Shown here piece by piece: positions 33,385-44,157 of a stretch of DNA of 64,000 nucleotides (positions within the stretch are counted from its first letter, which is position 1; every line of letters begins with the position of its first letter). The stretch comes from Dipteris shenzhenensis (taxonomy: Eukaryota; Polypodiophyta; Polypodiopsida; Gleicheniales), in assembly GCA_047967505.1 (NCBI GenBank), contig CM106540.1; one strand, given 5' to 3'. The notes below the pieces were generated by a model. That model was not told where the DNA came from, made no database searches, and saw only the letters and a program-made list of their open reading frames with translations. The position numbers were made by a program, and so were the translations under genes.

Positions 33385-36300
33385 GAAAAGATATCTTGTC
33401 AGACCATGCTCTAGGTGCTTACTTCAAGCCATACAAGGCTTTCTTCAACCTGCAAACAAACTCAAGATGAACAGCATGAACATAACCTAGTGGCTGCTCC
33501 ATAAAGACCTCTTCTTGCAAATCACCATGCAAGAAGGCATTCTTTACATCCATCTGATGTAAAGACCATCCCTTTGATGCAGCCATAGCAATGACTGCTC
33601 TTATGGTTGCCATCCTTGCAACCAAACTGAATGTTTCTTCATAATCAATGCCATATGTTTGTGCATACCCCTTGACAACTAATCTTGCCTTGTATGTGTT
33701 CATAGAACCATCTGCATTGTGCTTCACCTTATACACCCACTTACAGCCAATTGCATTCTTGTCTTTAGGCAAAGGCAATAATTTCCATGTAGCATTTGCT
33801 TCCAAGGCATCCATTTCTTCATCCATGGCTTTCTCCCATTTTTCTTTTCCCATGGCTTGCTCAAAAGAAGTGGGTTCATGTTCCTGTATCACTTTGACCA
33901 TATAGGCATAGTGAATGGCTATAAATCCATCATATTTCAGCCTATCCACAGGATACCTAGCTCTGGTAGACCTGCGCAAAATAGGCTCACTTCCAGGTGC
34001 TCTCAAAACATCCCCGATCTTCCTTACTCTAGGTGTAACAATAGAAGGAATACCCAACTCATCATCAATGCTCTGTTATGAGCCACTGGATTCACCATCC
34101 ACGTAAGAGTGACCTGCATTCACATCGAACATGAGCCGGCTATTCTACCTTCTCTTTTCCTTTTTGTAAAATCTCCATACCACTATCTGCATTGCTTTGA
34201 GGAGATTCTCCTGATCTCAATCTGCCTGTCCATGGCGAAGTATGTGAACCATTGCCAGAGGACACTGCAGGTCCACTAATATTTTGTGATTGCTGCTGTG
34301 AATTCTGTGCAGCATTACCATTTTGTGCATCTACATCATCAATCACATTTACTGGTTTATACCAGCTGCTCATCTCATAAAAAACAACATCTCTGCTCAC
34401 TGTAAACTTACAAGGGTTATAGCATCTATATCCTTTCTGCTGCATCCTTTCTGCTGCAGAGAATAACCAATAAAGATGCACTTCTCAGCTTTTGTATCCA
34501 ACTTGGACCTCAACTCATCTGACACATGAACATAGGCAATGCAACCAAAAATTTTCAAATGAGAAATATCTGGTTTCCTACCAGTATACATCTCCTCTGA
34601 CGTCATGCCATGTATTGCTATAGTGGGAGTCCTATTCATTATGTAAACTATTGTAGCAACTGCTTCAGCCCAATAATAATCTGGTAGGTCTTTTTCATTT
34701 AGCATGGCTCGAGATACCTCTCCAATATGCCTGTTTTTCCTTTCTGCAAGTCCATTTTGCTTTGGGGTATGATTGCATGAATATTGTAGCTTTATGCCAT
34801 GCTCCTGTAGGAACCTTGCAAACTCATTTGAGAGGTACTCCCCCCCTCCATCTCACCTTAGGCATTTTATTTGCAGGTGTGTTTCTTTTTCAACCATAGC
34901 TTTAAAAGCTTTGAAATGCCCAAACACTTCACTTTTCTTTTTCATAAAATACACCCAAACTTTTCTGCTATAGTCATCAATAAAAGTGACAAAATAATGA
35001 CAGCCTCCAATAGATGCAGCTTTAGTAGTCCACACATCAGAGTGGATTAATTCTACTGGCTTCTTACTCTCTTGAACATGTCTAGAAAATGGTTTCCTTG
35101 CCTGTTTTCCAAATTGACAGGCTTCACATACCTTAAGCATTTCTGCAACCTTGAATTTAGGCAATCCTGCAATAATATTTTGGGCCTACATTGATTTAAG
35201 TCGCTGTACATTAACATGACCAATGCGTTTATGCCAGATATCAATATCTGCAACTACACTAGTCCCATGTGCAAACATTGTTGCACTCAATTCAGGCATG
35301 TCCGCATCCAACGTAAACATCCTACCCTTCTTCTTTTCTTTTGCTATCAAGCGACTGTTATTTTTCATATCCTCAACAAAGCATCCATGAGGATTAAATC
35401 TAACCTGCAAGCCCTGCTCAACCATTTGACCAATAGAAACTAGGTTCTTGGTGATATTTGGGACATGAAATACATCAGACAGGTATTTCCTTTTCCCATC
35501 CTACATAGACAAAGGAATTTTACCAATCTGCACAATAGGATGTGCAGTATCATCACCAGTCTCCACAAATCCTAGTCTTTTCATTTTCCTTGCATCCTGC
35601 ATCCATTCTGCATGACCTGTCATGTGGTTTGATGCACCTGAGTCAACATACCACACATCATTGCTTTCTTCTGCACTTGTCACAGAAGTGGTCATGTGCT
35701 GTACCATAAACAAATGCTCATTTTTGTCATCACCCTGTCTACTAGAAGATGCATAATTCCCTTGCTGCAATTTTCCATTCATGATGTCATTCTGCTTTTT
35801 ATAGCAAGTCTTTAGCCATATGACCCATTTTACCACAGTAGTAGCATTCAACATTGGTGTTTGCATTTTGGCCTCTCTGCCATCCACCATGACCTCTTTG
35901 GCTCCCCCTGCCCTAGAGTTACCATGTCCTCCTCCATAGGACTGGTTTTCTTGAGTTTGGTGCATATTCTGATTTCTACCATGGCCTCAGATCGGCCTCC
36001 TCTACCTCTGCCTCTACCTCTTCCAGCATTTGAGTAGAAGACAGTTTCTTTTGAATTTCCTCCTGAAGAAGATGCACCACCATTTCTCTGCTCTTCAAAA
36101 ATTAAAAGAGCAAACAACTCCTCAAAATCAGGAAAATTTTCATGGATGGCAAAGGATGTCCGGAACTGTGCATAGTCCTTTCCTAGACCATTCAAGGTCA
36201 CAGAAACTAAATCATCATCTTCCACTGGCAACCCAATGGAAGCAAGTGCATCTGCAATTTTCTTCACCTTCATGTGGTAGTCGTTGATGCTCATTTTTTC

Positions 36301-36515
36301 TCTCTGCACAATGTGCAACTCCTGCTTGAGCTGCATTTTCCTGGCTTGCGTATTTGTGATGTACATTTTTGCCAAAGTATCCCATGCCTCCTTTGGCGTA
36401 CTTGCATCCTGAATATGCACAATCATAGAATCCGAAATACTGATAGACAGCCAATACATAACTTCTCTGGTTCTCTCATGCCATCCTTTAAATGCTTGTT
36501 TGTATGTCAACAGTG
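33385..36515 (-). mobile_element. Ty1/copia gag-pol, truncated at both ends
   Basis: On the minus strand, the copia order is: gag (UBN2 type, 36510-35900, ...ASTPKEAWDTLAKMY...FAIHENFPDFEELFALL); an RG-rich stretch (GRGRGRGRGG); a degenerate zinc knuckle; the protease with DVWYVDSGASNHMTG (near 35660); GAG-pre-integrase IDIWHKRIGHVNVQRLKS (35250-35186); integrase (H-S-D-V-W near 35040, TFIDDYSRKVWVYF, and IFGCIAYVHV...CIFIGYS near 34560-34470); and RT from 34057 with EEMDALEANATWKLLPLP, KARLVVKGYAQ and DVKNAFLHGDLQEEVFMEQP. RT ends at 33419 at a stop replacing Gln in YGLKQAP, then fades by 33385. The YVDD box, RNase H and both LTRs are missing. Several frameshifts and stops are present. Confidence 0.93.
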
Positions 36516-36849
36516 ACTATAACCATACTAGGATTTGACATTGACTAGATTGGGTCAGTTGTGTGGGGTGGAACTTACATGGATGAAAACGTATTACGTG
36601 ACATTTTTAGAAATTCCCTGCTCCATTTCTTTTGCTCTCCTTCTGTCACTCTAGCTACTTGAAACTCCCACTTCTATTTGTCGTGGTGTTCTGCCCATCT
36701 CCAAGGATTTCCCTCTACTTTCTTGTTGCTCCCACTCAACTCCATGAAGCCATTACTCTGCACTATCCACAAAATGCAACTAAGAGCAAACTTCCATCAC
36801 TCTTTCTAATATATCCTTATACCATTGATTTATATTCCATATTTTCCTT
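36515..36849. other. Spacer between copia and gypsy remnants
   Basis: About 330 bp of C/T-rich sequence without a recognisable domain. Confidence 0.4.
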
Positions 36850-39800
36850 CTAATCTTGTTCCCCAATCTCCATCTTTCTAATGCAACCAAAAATAGCCTT
36901 CACTTCTATGAGGCTCACACACTTGCCATTAGATATGACATAGAATTTTGTGTAATTTCCATTCTCGACATTTGACCATTTTACTATCCAAGGAAGTGAC
37001 ATTGACATGCACCGAGATAAAGGTGTTGATTTTTTCACTCTTAAGTTCATGGAAAACCACAATCAACTCGGTAGCCCATTCAAACTTGGCATCTTTCTTT
37101 GTCAACTCATACACTGGAGCTACAATCTTGAAAAAATCTTTGATAGAGCACATATAGAAGCTTATAAACCTCACAAAAGAATGTAATCAAGTTAGATATT
37201 GAGGCTCAGGCATTTGTTGTATGGCTTGAATCTTACCTAGCTTGGTTCGTATTCCATCTTGAGAAATGACATCACCGAGCAGCATCCCAATTCGGACATA
37301 GAATACACTTTTAGCTGGGTTGAGTGAAATGCCCACTTGTTTGCATCTTAGAAAGACCTTTTCAATATAACCAAGATGATCTTTGTCTAAGGAGTAAACA
37401 CAAAAATAATATAAGTAAATGGCAATGAACTCAATGAGATAATCTCTAAAGGTTTCTACCATAAACTTCTGGAAGGTTGATGGGGAATTTCTTAATCCAA
37501 AGGCATTACTCGAGGGGTTGCATAAGCTCCCCATTTTGTAATAAAGGCACTCTTAAACTGATCTTATGGAGCCACAATGATTTGATTATAACCACTATAA
37601 CCATCCATAAATGAGTACATCTCATATCTTGCAACTTGATCCAAGATTCCATCAGTGAAGGGTATTGGAAATGGATCAAGACTATCTATGCGTTCACCTT
37701 TCAGTAGTCCACATAGACTCAAAGTTTACCATTTTTCTTAGACACAACCACAATAGGAAATAGCCAGTCACTCTGCAATCAATAGCATAGATAAAACTAG
37801 CACATAGAAGTTAATCCAACTTGTATTTCACCTATTTGGCATAGTTGGGATTCCTTCTATCCCTTTGTTGTCAAATTGGTTTTGCATCTGGCACCAAAAG
37901 TATCTTATGTTGACACAACTCAAGAAAAACTCCTCGTAGATTAGTGTAACTCCAGAGAAAAACATCCTTGTACCTGACAAATAAATCTCTTATAGCCCTT
38001 AGTTGCTCAAAAGAAAGGTTGGCACTAAGCACTACCATTGCAGGGTTATCTTTTGTTCTGAGATTTAGTTCTTGTGTTGGATCTGGTACTAACCGTTTAG
38101 TATCGAGTCTGGTAAAAGTCACTGGCATTTTAGCTAGCTCTCATTCACCTTCAATGTCTTCAATGAAGCTACTTAGAAAGAGATCTTTTTGTTTAGCATT
38201 TTGTTTGGCTTTCAGCTTCTATTTGATATCTGCAACAACCACTTGAAAAGAATCAGTCTCACTCACAGGTAGGATTTGTAATTCCATCAGTTGTTGTGAT
38301 TTATCATCCTGAGGAAATAGATCTGTGACCTCCAAATTTTATGATTGATAATTACCTGCAACCTTCCAAGGATTTGTAGGAATACACACATCTTAACTAT
38401 CTATTTTAATGATCATCTCTTCTAAATCCCAATCATGGAGTGCTTTTGCACTTATAAGCTAAGGTCTTCCCAATAAGATTGGATAGGCATGCTGCTCCAT
38501 AGCCTGTAACATACCTTTTGGGTCAAGTGGTCGTTGATCTACCATACGTACTCAAAAAGGTGATGTTTTGTAGAACTTAAACTTCATCCTCTTAGCAATT
38601 TCTTCAGAAATGATGTTACTCTAGAACCGCCATCTTCTATCACTCCTAGTATAGTTTGTTTCTTAACCTTGATGGGAATCACTGGCAATTCCACATCCAC
38701 TACTAGAGTGTCAATTATAGGTATAGTGGCTAAAGAAATCTACCACCTTTAGTTGCTCAGAGGATTCTTTAATTTGTTGGGAAAGAAATCCCAACAATAT
38801 GGAGCTATCCACATTAATTTAGCAAATGTCAAACTGACTTGCATTTTCTTGAATATTTTCCATACTCAAACTAGCTTTGTACCATGTTCTATTGAAACTA
38901 TTGGTTCTAATGCATTTGCCTTATATTTTGATGATTCTCCTTACTTGGTAATGGATTTCTGAATCTGTTCAAGCATTTCCACTTCTGGAGCTTTCTCCTT
39001 TAACTCTCTTGTGATTTTTGCACAGCTAACTCCTTTTGAGCCTTCCAATTGATGTCTTTATTTGAAGAATCCATGTCTGCAATGGTCATAACTGATCCTT
39101 TCAACCAAGTAGCCACTTGGACATCTATTGCATTCGAAAGCTTGATTACAACTTCTCATCATTCTAGATCCACTTCTTTTCTTTCCATGTTAGTTTTGAG
39201 AAACTTCAAATCACAATGTAGATGATTTTCTCCATAAAAAAAACACTTGATCTTAGATGGATCTGTTTTTTCCTTACCATTCTTTCCTTTTTCGTTCTAC
39301 TCAAGACATGGTGGCTTACCAATTGGTGGTCGAGCATTAGTCATCACCTAGTTTGTTGACACTTGGCAATTTTTACCATTGAACCAACATTTTGAGTCAT
39401 CATGTCCAAAACTGGTACAAGTATTGCAATACTTAGGTTTTCAGTCCTCTTCTAAGTGTCCACCCCTTGAACACTTATTACACCATTTCTCATTGTTTCC
39501 TAGTTTCCCTTGAATGCCCAATTCTTTTAAGGCCTTCTTTAACTTAGTTTTGAGCTTATCTTTTTGCTGGTGTCTCCTCGGTGTCACAGTCATCATCTTT
39601 CTTCTTTGCCTTTTTCTTCAAAATTTCACTCTTCTCTAGGATGACATCTCAGTCTAGCAATTCTTTATAAGTCTTAGTCGAATTGACTATCTCTAGCTTG
39701 CACAAATCTACCTGAGTGCAGCCTGTAATCAACCAGGCTTGCATAGACTTGTAATCTGGGAAAGTGCTCAATTGATTGATAAGAGCTAGAGTTTGTGAGG

Positions 39801-40470
39801 AGTGCAAGCATAGATGCAAACCATTGTTGTGGAGGTTGGCCATGATCATCTAGACTATAGTGGTTGCTTGTAAGTCATGCATGGAACCTTTGGAGGAAAT
39901 TAAGGACCATTTGTTGATACTAAATATTTGACATCATGAGTGGAAATCCTAGACTTGCATGGCATTGTATGCTTCCTTGCTTTCATATGCAGCCAAGGAG
40001 TAGAATGCAAGAGCATCCTGTGTTTTGATCTAGTTCATGTTGGAGGAGTGGACAGACTATGCAAAAGGCTAGGTAGTGGAGGGATCTGTGTGTTGCTATG
40101 CCACGGGCTGAGGCTATGAGGGGTGTAAAATATTTTGGAGTGAGGTGAAGAGATCCAAGATATGTTGTTACTCTTGGCCTATCTGATGATAGACATCGAG
40201 GATGGCTTTGTCATGTAGTTCTACCACGTCCTCCTATTTGTTGTGGATCTGGCTTCCACTTGGGCCTTGGATTGCTTTGCCTTTTTCTTTTTCTTTGTAG
40301 GCCTCCTAATTTGCATGCATTTTGGCCGCTTCATGCTCTGCCTTTTCTTTTGTGTGTGCTCCATGTAGTCCTTATATTCTTGTTTGGCTCGTGCCTCCTC
40401 TGATGCTTTAGCCTTTTCTAGCCCTTCTTCCTTAGTGGAGTTCTCTTTGTTCCTTTTGGTTGGCATGTGG
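36850..40470 (-). mobile_element. Ty3/gypsy gag-pol remnant
   Basis: Minus strand, from 40470 down: a Lys-rich gag segment (40466-40221); gag helical sequence (39849-39649); two zinc knuckles near 39455-39375 (the second, C-N-T-C-T-S-F-G-H-D-D-S-K-C, is a perfect CX2CX4HX4C and the first has lost its last Cys to a stop); an aspartic protease with E-D-G-G-S-R-V near 38625 (DGG in place of D-T/S-G); QRPLDPKGMLQAMEQHAYPI; RT start with LRAIRDLFVRYKDVFLWSY (38128-37871); the RT palm NAFGLRNSPSTFQKFM and IYLYYFCVYS (37534-37187, catalytic YLDD changed to YLYY); and the connection KDAKFEWATELIVVFHELK (37174-36929). RNase H and integrase are absent. Many stops. Confidence 0.88.
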
Positions 40471-41810
40471 TTGGGAGCCTACCTTGAGGCAACTGCGAGA
40501 CTTTCCAAGGCAGTGAGGGCAAATTCTTTGGTTGTTGCAAGACCATAAGTGTTGTGGGGAAGTCCCTATTCTTCATCATGTGGTAGACGATGCGCATGAG
40601 AATAATTGGGTTTCAAATCTTTTGATCATGATGGAAGTAGAGGTTGCAAAAATCCTTGACAAAGTACATAGCCCAATTAGTAGGTTGGGGTTTATGCAAG
40701 CGAGCCAATGGATTAGGGGTAATCTTATTGAGATGGTCCACCATTTCCACCTTGGTCAGGAACTAAGTCCTTGTGTGGGTTTGACCAAGGTTGGAATTTG
40801 GATTGCATCAAATGTACACCACCCCTATGCTTCTCTATTGTGTATGCAACCACCCCCCCAAGTTGTTAGTCCAAGTTTTAGACATTCTTGTACCTTTTGC
40901 CATGACTAGAAGATGGTATTGCCCAAACTATGTCCATATCAAGTTGATAGGGGGTAAGTTAACCCTTTGCATTATGGATGAATGTCACATCCGTTGCTAG
41001 ATTGTACTTGACAAGAAATTCTATAATCAGTGGCATGTCAATGTAGTAGGTTAGTAGGTCGGCAAATTCTTGATCTCCTAGGCCTAGTATACAAATATGA
41101 TTGGACTTTTGGGTCATCGAGGGCCTTGTAACATGATACCATGTGGTAGTATAGGTTGTATTCATATGTGGAATTGTATTTGTATCTTGAGTGGATGGCA
41201 TGGCCACCGATATTGTTGAGCCATTGTGCACCCAAATGCAATAGTGTTGCATTGGCTACAGTGCATTACTATTAATGCAACAGTGGTGCATTAGTGGCAT
41301 CACATTAGTATTATCACAGTGGGCGGGCTTTAAATTTGTCATGGTGGTAGTGGGTTGGCATTGACATGATGGCCATGGCGTTAGTGTTAATGCAACATCT
41401 GACTATACTTAGCATTTAGAAGGTGTTGGTCTGCACCATGTCCTTTGAACGTTCTCTATGCATACACTTATTGAGTGCCTAGTGCAAGTTTATGTGCTCA
41501 ATTTTTCCCACTATATTTGTCCCAGGATCATCAAGATGGCCTCCATAAACCTCTTCTTTGCTTGCAATCACCTCCATTATCCCCTCCATCTATGTGCTCA
41601 ATTTTTCCCACTATATTGGTCCGTCAAGATGGCCTCCATAAACCTCTTCTTTTGCTTGCAATCACCTCCATTATCCCCTCCATCCCTTGTGTCTTCACCA
41701 CCACCCCCCTCCCTCCCCTTGATCATCCCCCCTCCCAACCCTACCATCTCCCACCAAATCCCCCCCTCTTTTCAAATTAGAGAGCATCGATGAAGGCATC
41801 CTAATTTGTG
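40471..41810. other. Region without recognisable gene
   Basis: Contains short open frames (40532-40909 plus, 40959-41252 minus) with no recognised domain, a CAT/TGG-rich stretch (41230-41400), and a short direct repeat: the CAAGATGGCCTCCATAAACC phrase occurs twice near 41531 and 41625. It may be upstream gag or leader of the gypsy element to the left. Confidence 0.4.
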
Positions 41811-41821
41811 GCTGCAAACAA

Positions 41822-42410
41822 TCAGGTGGTGCATGTCAAGAGTGAGAGAAATAATTACAACACATAATAAAGCATTCTAAAATCAGTTGTCTTAAACTCT
41901 AGGGCCTTAAAAGAAGACATTGATGTCTAGGGAATTTTAAAGCCACAAAGAAAGCAACAAATGGAGAGGAAAGGACTCGGTAATAATAATCCATGTACCA
42001 TGTCCAGACGAGTAAATATGTGTCACATCCAAATGAAGAGTCAGTAGTAGACATTGATGTCTAGGGAATTTTAAAGCCACAAAGAAAGCAACAAATGGAG
42101 AGGAAAGGACTCGGTAATAATAATCCATGTACCATGTCCAGACGAGTAAATATGTGTCACATCCAAATCAGGTGGTGCATGTCAAGAGTGAGAGAAATAA
42201 TTACGACACATAATAAAGCATTCTAAAATCAGTTGTCTTAAACTCTAGGGCCTTAAAAGAAGACATTGATGTCTAGGGAATTTTAAAGCCACAAAGAAAG
42301 CAACAAATGGAGAGGAAAGGACTTGGTAATAATAATCCATGTACCATGTCCAGACGAGTAAATATGTGTCACATCCAAATGAAGAGTCAGTAATAATCCA
42401 TGTACCACGT
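41822..42410. repeat. Compound tandem repeat (units of 134 and 346 bp)
   Basis: The phrase AGACATTGATGTCTAGGG occurs at 41915, 42049 and 42261. A larger block starting GGTGGTGCATGTCAAGAGTG (41825) recurs near 42171, so a 346-bp unit contains a nested 134-bp duplication. The copies are nearly identical, indicating recent expansion. Non-coding. Confidence 0.85.
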
Positions 42411-42720
42411 CTAGACCGGTACTCAAGTAGTTAGCCATATGCCACGTCCAAATGAGTAGTCAAGCAATTAGCCATATGTATTCATAAATGTTGTCACCTG
42501 AAAGACGTTGAACCTTGTCACGGTCAAACGAGTACGCAATAAGTAATCCACAGGTGCCACGGCCAAATGAGTACTCAATAAGTCAGCCATATGTGTTCAT
42601 CATGAAAGACATATAAGTATACCTCACCACATAAAGGGCCAATTAAAGTATGCCTTGCTTAAAGATATAAGGTGAACCAATAAGTTAATACATACCATAA
42701 GTCAATAAGAAGTTAATCAA

Positions 42721-42960
42721 CACTACAAGGCATAGGTCCTTTTCCTATGAAAATACCAACCTTTTTTACACTAAAAAGTTTTTTTTTGAAGGGTGCAAAG
42801 GTCATTATTTACGTCGCGATAAGCGTCGAAAAAGAACGGTCGCTATATAAGCGTCGCTATATAGCGACACTAATAAACGTCACTATATAGCGACGCTGGT
42901 AAACGTCGCTATATAGCAACACTGGTAAATGTCGCTATATAGCGACGATTAAGAGAAGGT
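42721..42960 (+). mobile_element. Probable CACTA (En/Spm) element terminus with subterminal palindromes
   Basis: CACTACAAGG at 42721 is the canonical start of plant CACTA transposons. Within 120-230 bp follow palindromic units GTCGCTATATAGCGAC or one-to-two-base variants at 42853, 42879, 42905 and 42931, an exact 26-bp period, plus a partial unit at 42839. Dense subterminal repeats close to the terminal inverted repeat are typical of CACTA elements, where they bind the transposase. No transposase gene and no opposite end (CCTTGTAGTG) were found in the window, so the extent is unknown. Confidence 0.5.
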
Positions 42961-42961
42961 A

Positions 42962-43029
42962 AAAAAAAACATTAGTGGGGCTAAACAGGGCCACAGCAAG
43001 CCCTGTTTTGCCCCACTAATGTTTTTTAT
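42962..43029. repeat. Near-perfect hairpin (29-bp arms, 10-bp loop)
   Basis: The left arm 42962-42990 (core ACATTAGTGGGGCTAAACAG) and the right arm 43001-43029 pair with only one or two mismatches around the loop CCACAGCAAG. It lies directly after the palindrome array. It may be a MITE-like insertion, a subterminal structure of the putative CACTA element, or a small-RNA hairpin. Confidence 0.8.
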
Positions 43030-43245
43030 TTAGTAATTACAAAAGAAATGTTTTTTATTACAAAATTTCCCTTGTGGAAAGGGTGATACAAAATCACTCA
43101 AATGAACCGAGTGACAAAAGCATATACATGTCGAAGATATACAACATTGTTTGTTACAAAATTACCCTTTCGAAAAGGGTGATACAAAATCGCTCAAACA
43201 AGCCAATATACAAAAGCATATATATGGTGAAGTATATGCAAACCG
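43030..43245. repeat. Degenerate tandem duplication of about 105 bp
   Basis: Two blocks (about 43040-43140 and 43146-43245) share a TTACAAAAT-T-CCC start, then AAAGGGTGATACAAAATC, CTCAAA and ACAAAAGCATATA phrases. About 80% alike by eye. Non-coding. Confidence 0.65.
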
Positions 43246-44157
43246 TCGATGGAAACCAAATCTCCACTGTTGGATAGAAGAGCTTTCAAAATCGAACTCG
43301 AGGTAAAATGACAATAGGAAAAGTAAATACGCCAACAAAATCCATCAAATTTTGAGACATCAGCATTTGCACAAGTCGAAAAAGACATCTGACTAATTTT
43401 CCAATCGCCAACTGTACCTTTGATAAGAGGCGATTCTGGCATGGTGGCGCCACATGCACCAGTATTAAATCCACCTCAAGCAGCCTGCCTCTGACATTGG
43501 GCAGTTTGCTCGCCACATGGCAGTTTGCCCCTCTACGCATCTTGTTGGTCTGGCCGTCCTCTCATCCATACGGGCGGCTCTGCTTGCAGTGTCTGTTCAT
43601 GCTCAATCACCTCTGCCTCATGCGGCCATGCCACCTCTGCCTCGTTAGCTTTGCCCCCTACGCCCCGAGTCGCAGTCATTTACTATCGTGGCATCTCTGC
43701 CCAACTCGTAGACCATCCATACTAAACAAGGCCGCCATGTGTCGAATCGCATGGCCGCCACATCACGAGCGCCTCGTCCACCTCTATAGGCCGCCGTGAA
43801 AATCGAAGTTACTTTAAGCCCTCCTCCCTGTGACTGGAAAAGTGCCCTTTTCCGGTGCTGGAAAAGCCAGCGGGCCCCTCTCCGCCTTCCTGCTTTCCTT
43901 CCGTAGAGGTAATGTGGAAGCATAAACCGTTCTAGTAAGAACATATGCTACATATACCGGTCTCAAATGATCGCTTGAACGAGGCTTCCGTTGCACTGTA
44001 CGGCTAGAACGCGCAACTTGACCCTGCCTGCCTCCATTTGCTAGAGCGCAAGCGTAATGCCGAAGATTACAAGCTGGGAAGACAACAAGCTCCTACGGGC
44101 ACGGTGGCCAGAACGCTGATCGAAGCGGTTCGGACGGTTTGTGGTTGGCTTGCAGCT
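43246..44157. other. Upstream region of the PPR gene
   Basis: No convincing gene. A short inverted motif (GGAAAAGTGCCCTTTTCC near 43838-43855) stands out. I cannot identify a TATA box with confidence; the 5' leader of the PPR gene presumably lies in the last few hundred bases. Confidence 0.4.

Noticed and set aside
41822-43245. CRISPR-like array from regularly spaced repeats
   Set aside because: Plant nuclear DNA. The repeat units are long tandem duplicates or 26-bp palindromes without unique spacers, and there are no cas genes.
44038-44157. PPR start 40 codons upstream of the first ATG
   Set aside because: The codon at 44038 is TTG; non-AUG initiation is not assumed without cDNA. The alternative is kept as a finding.
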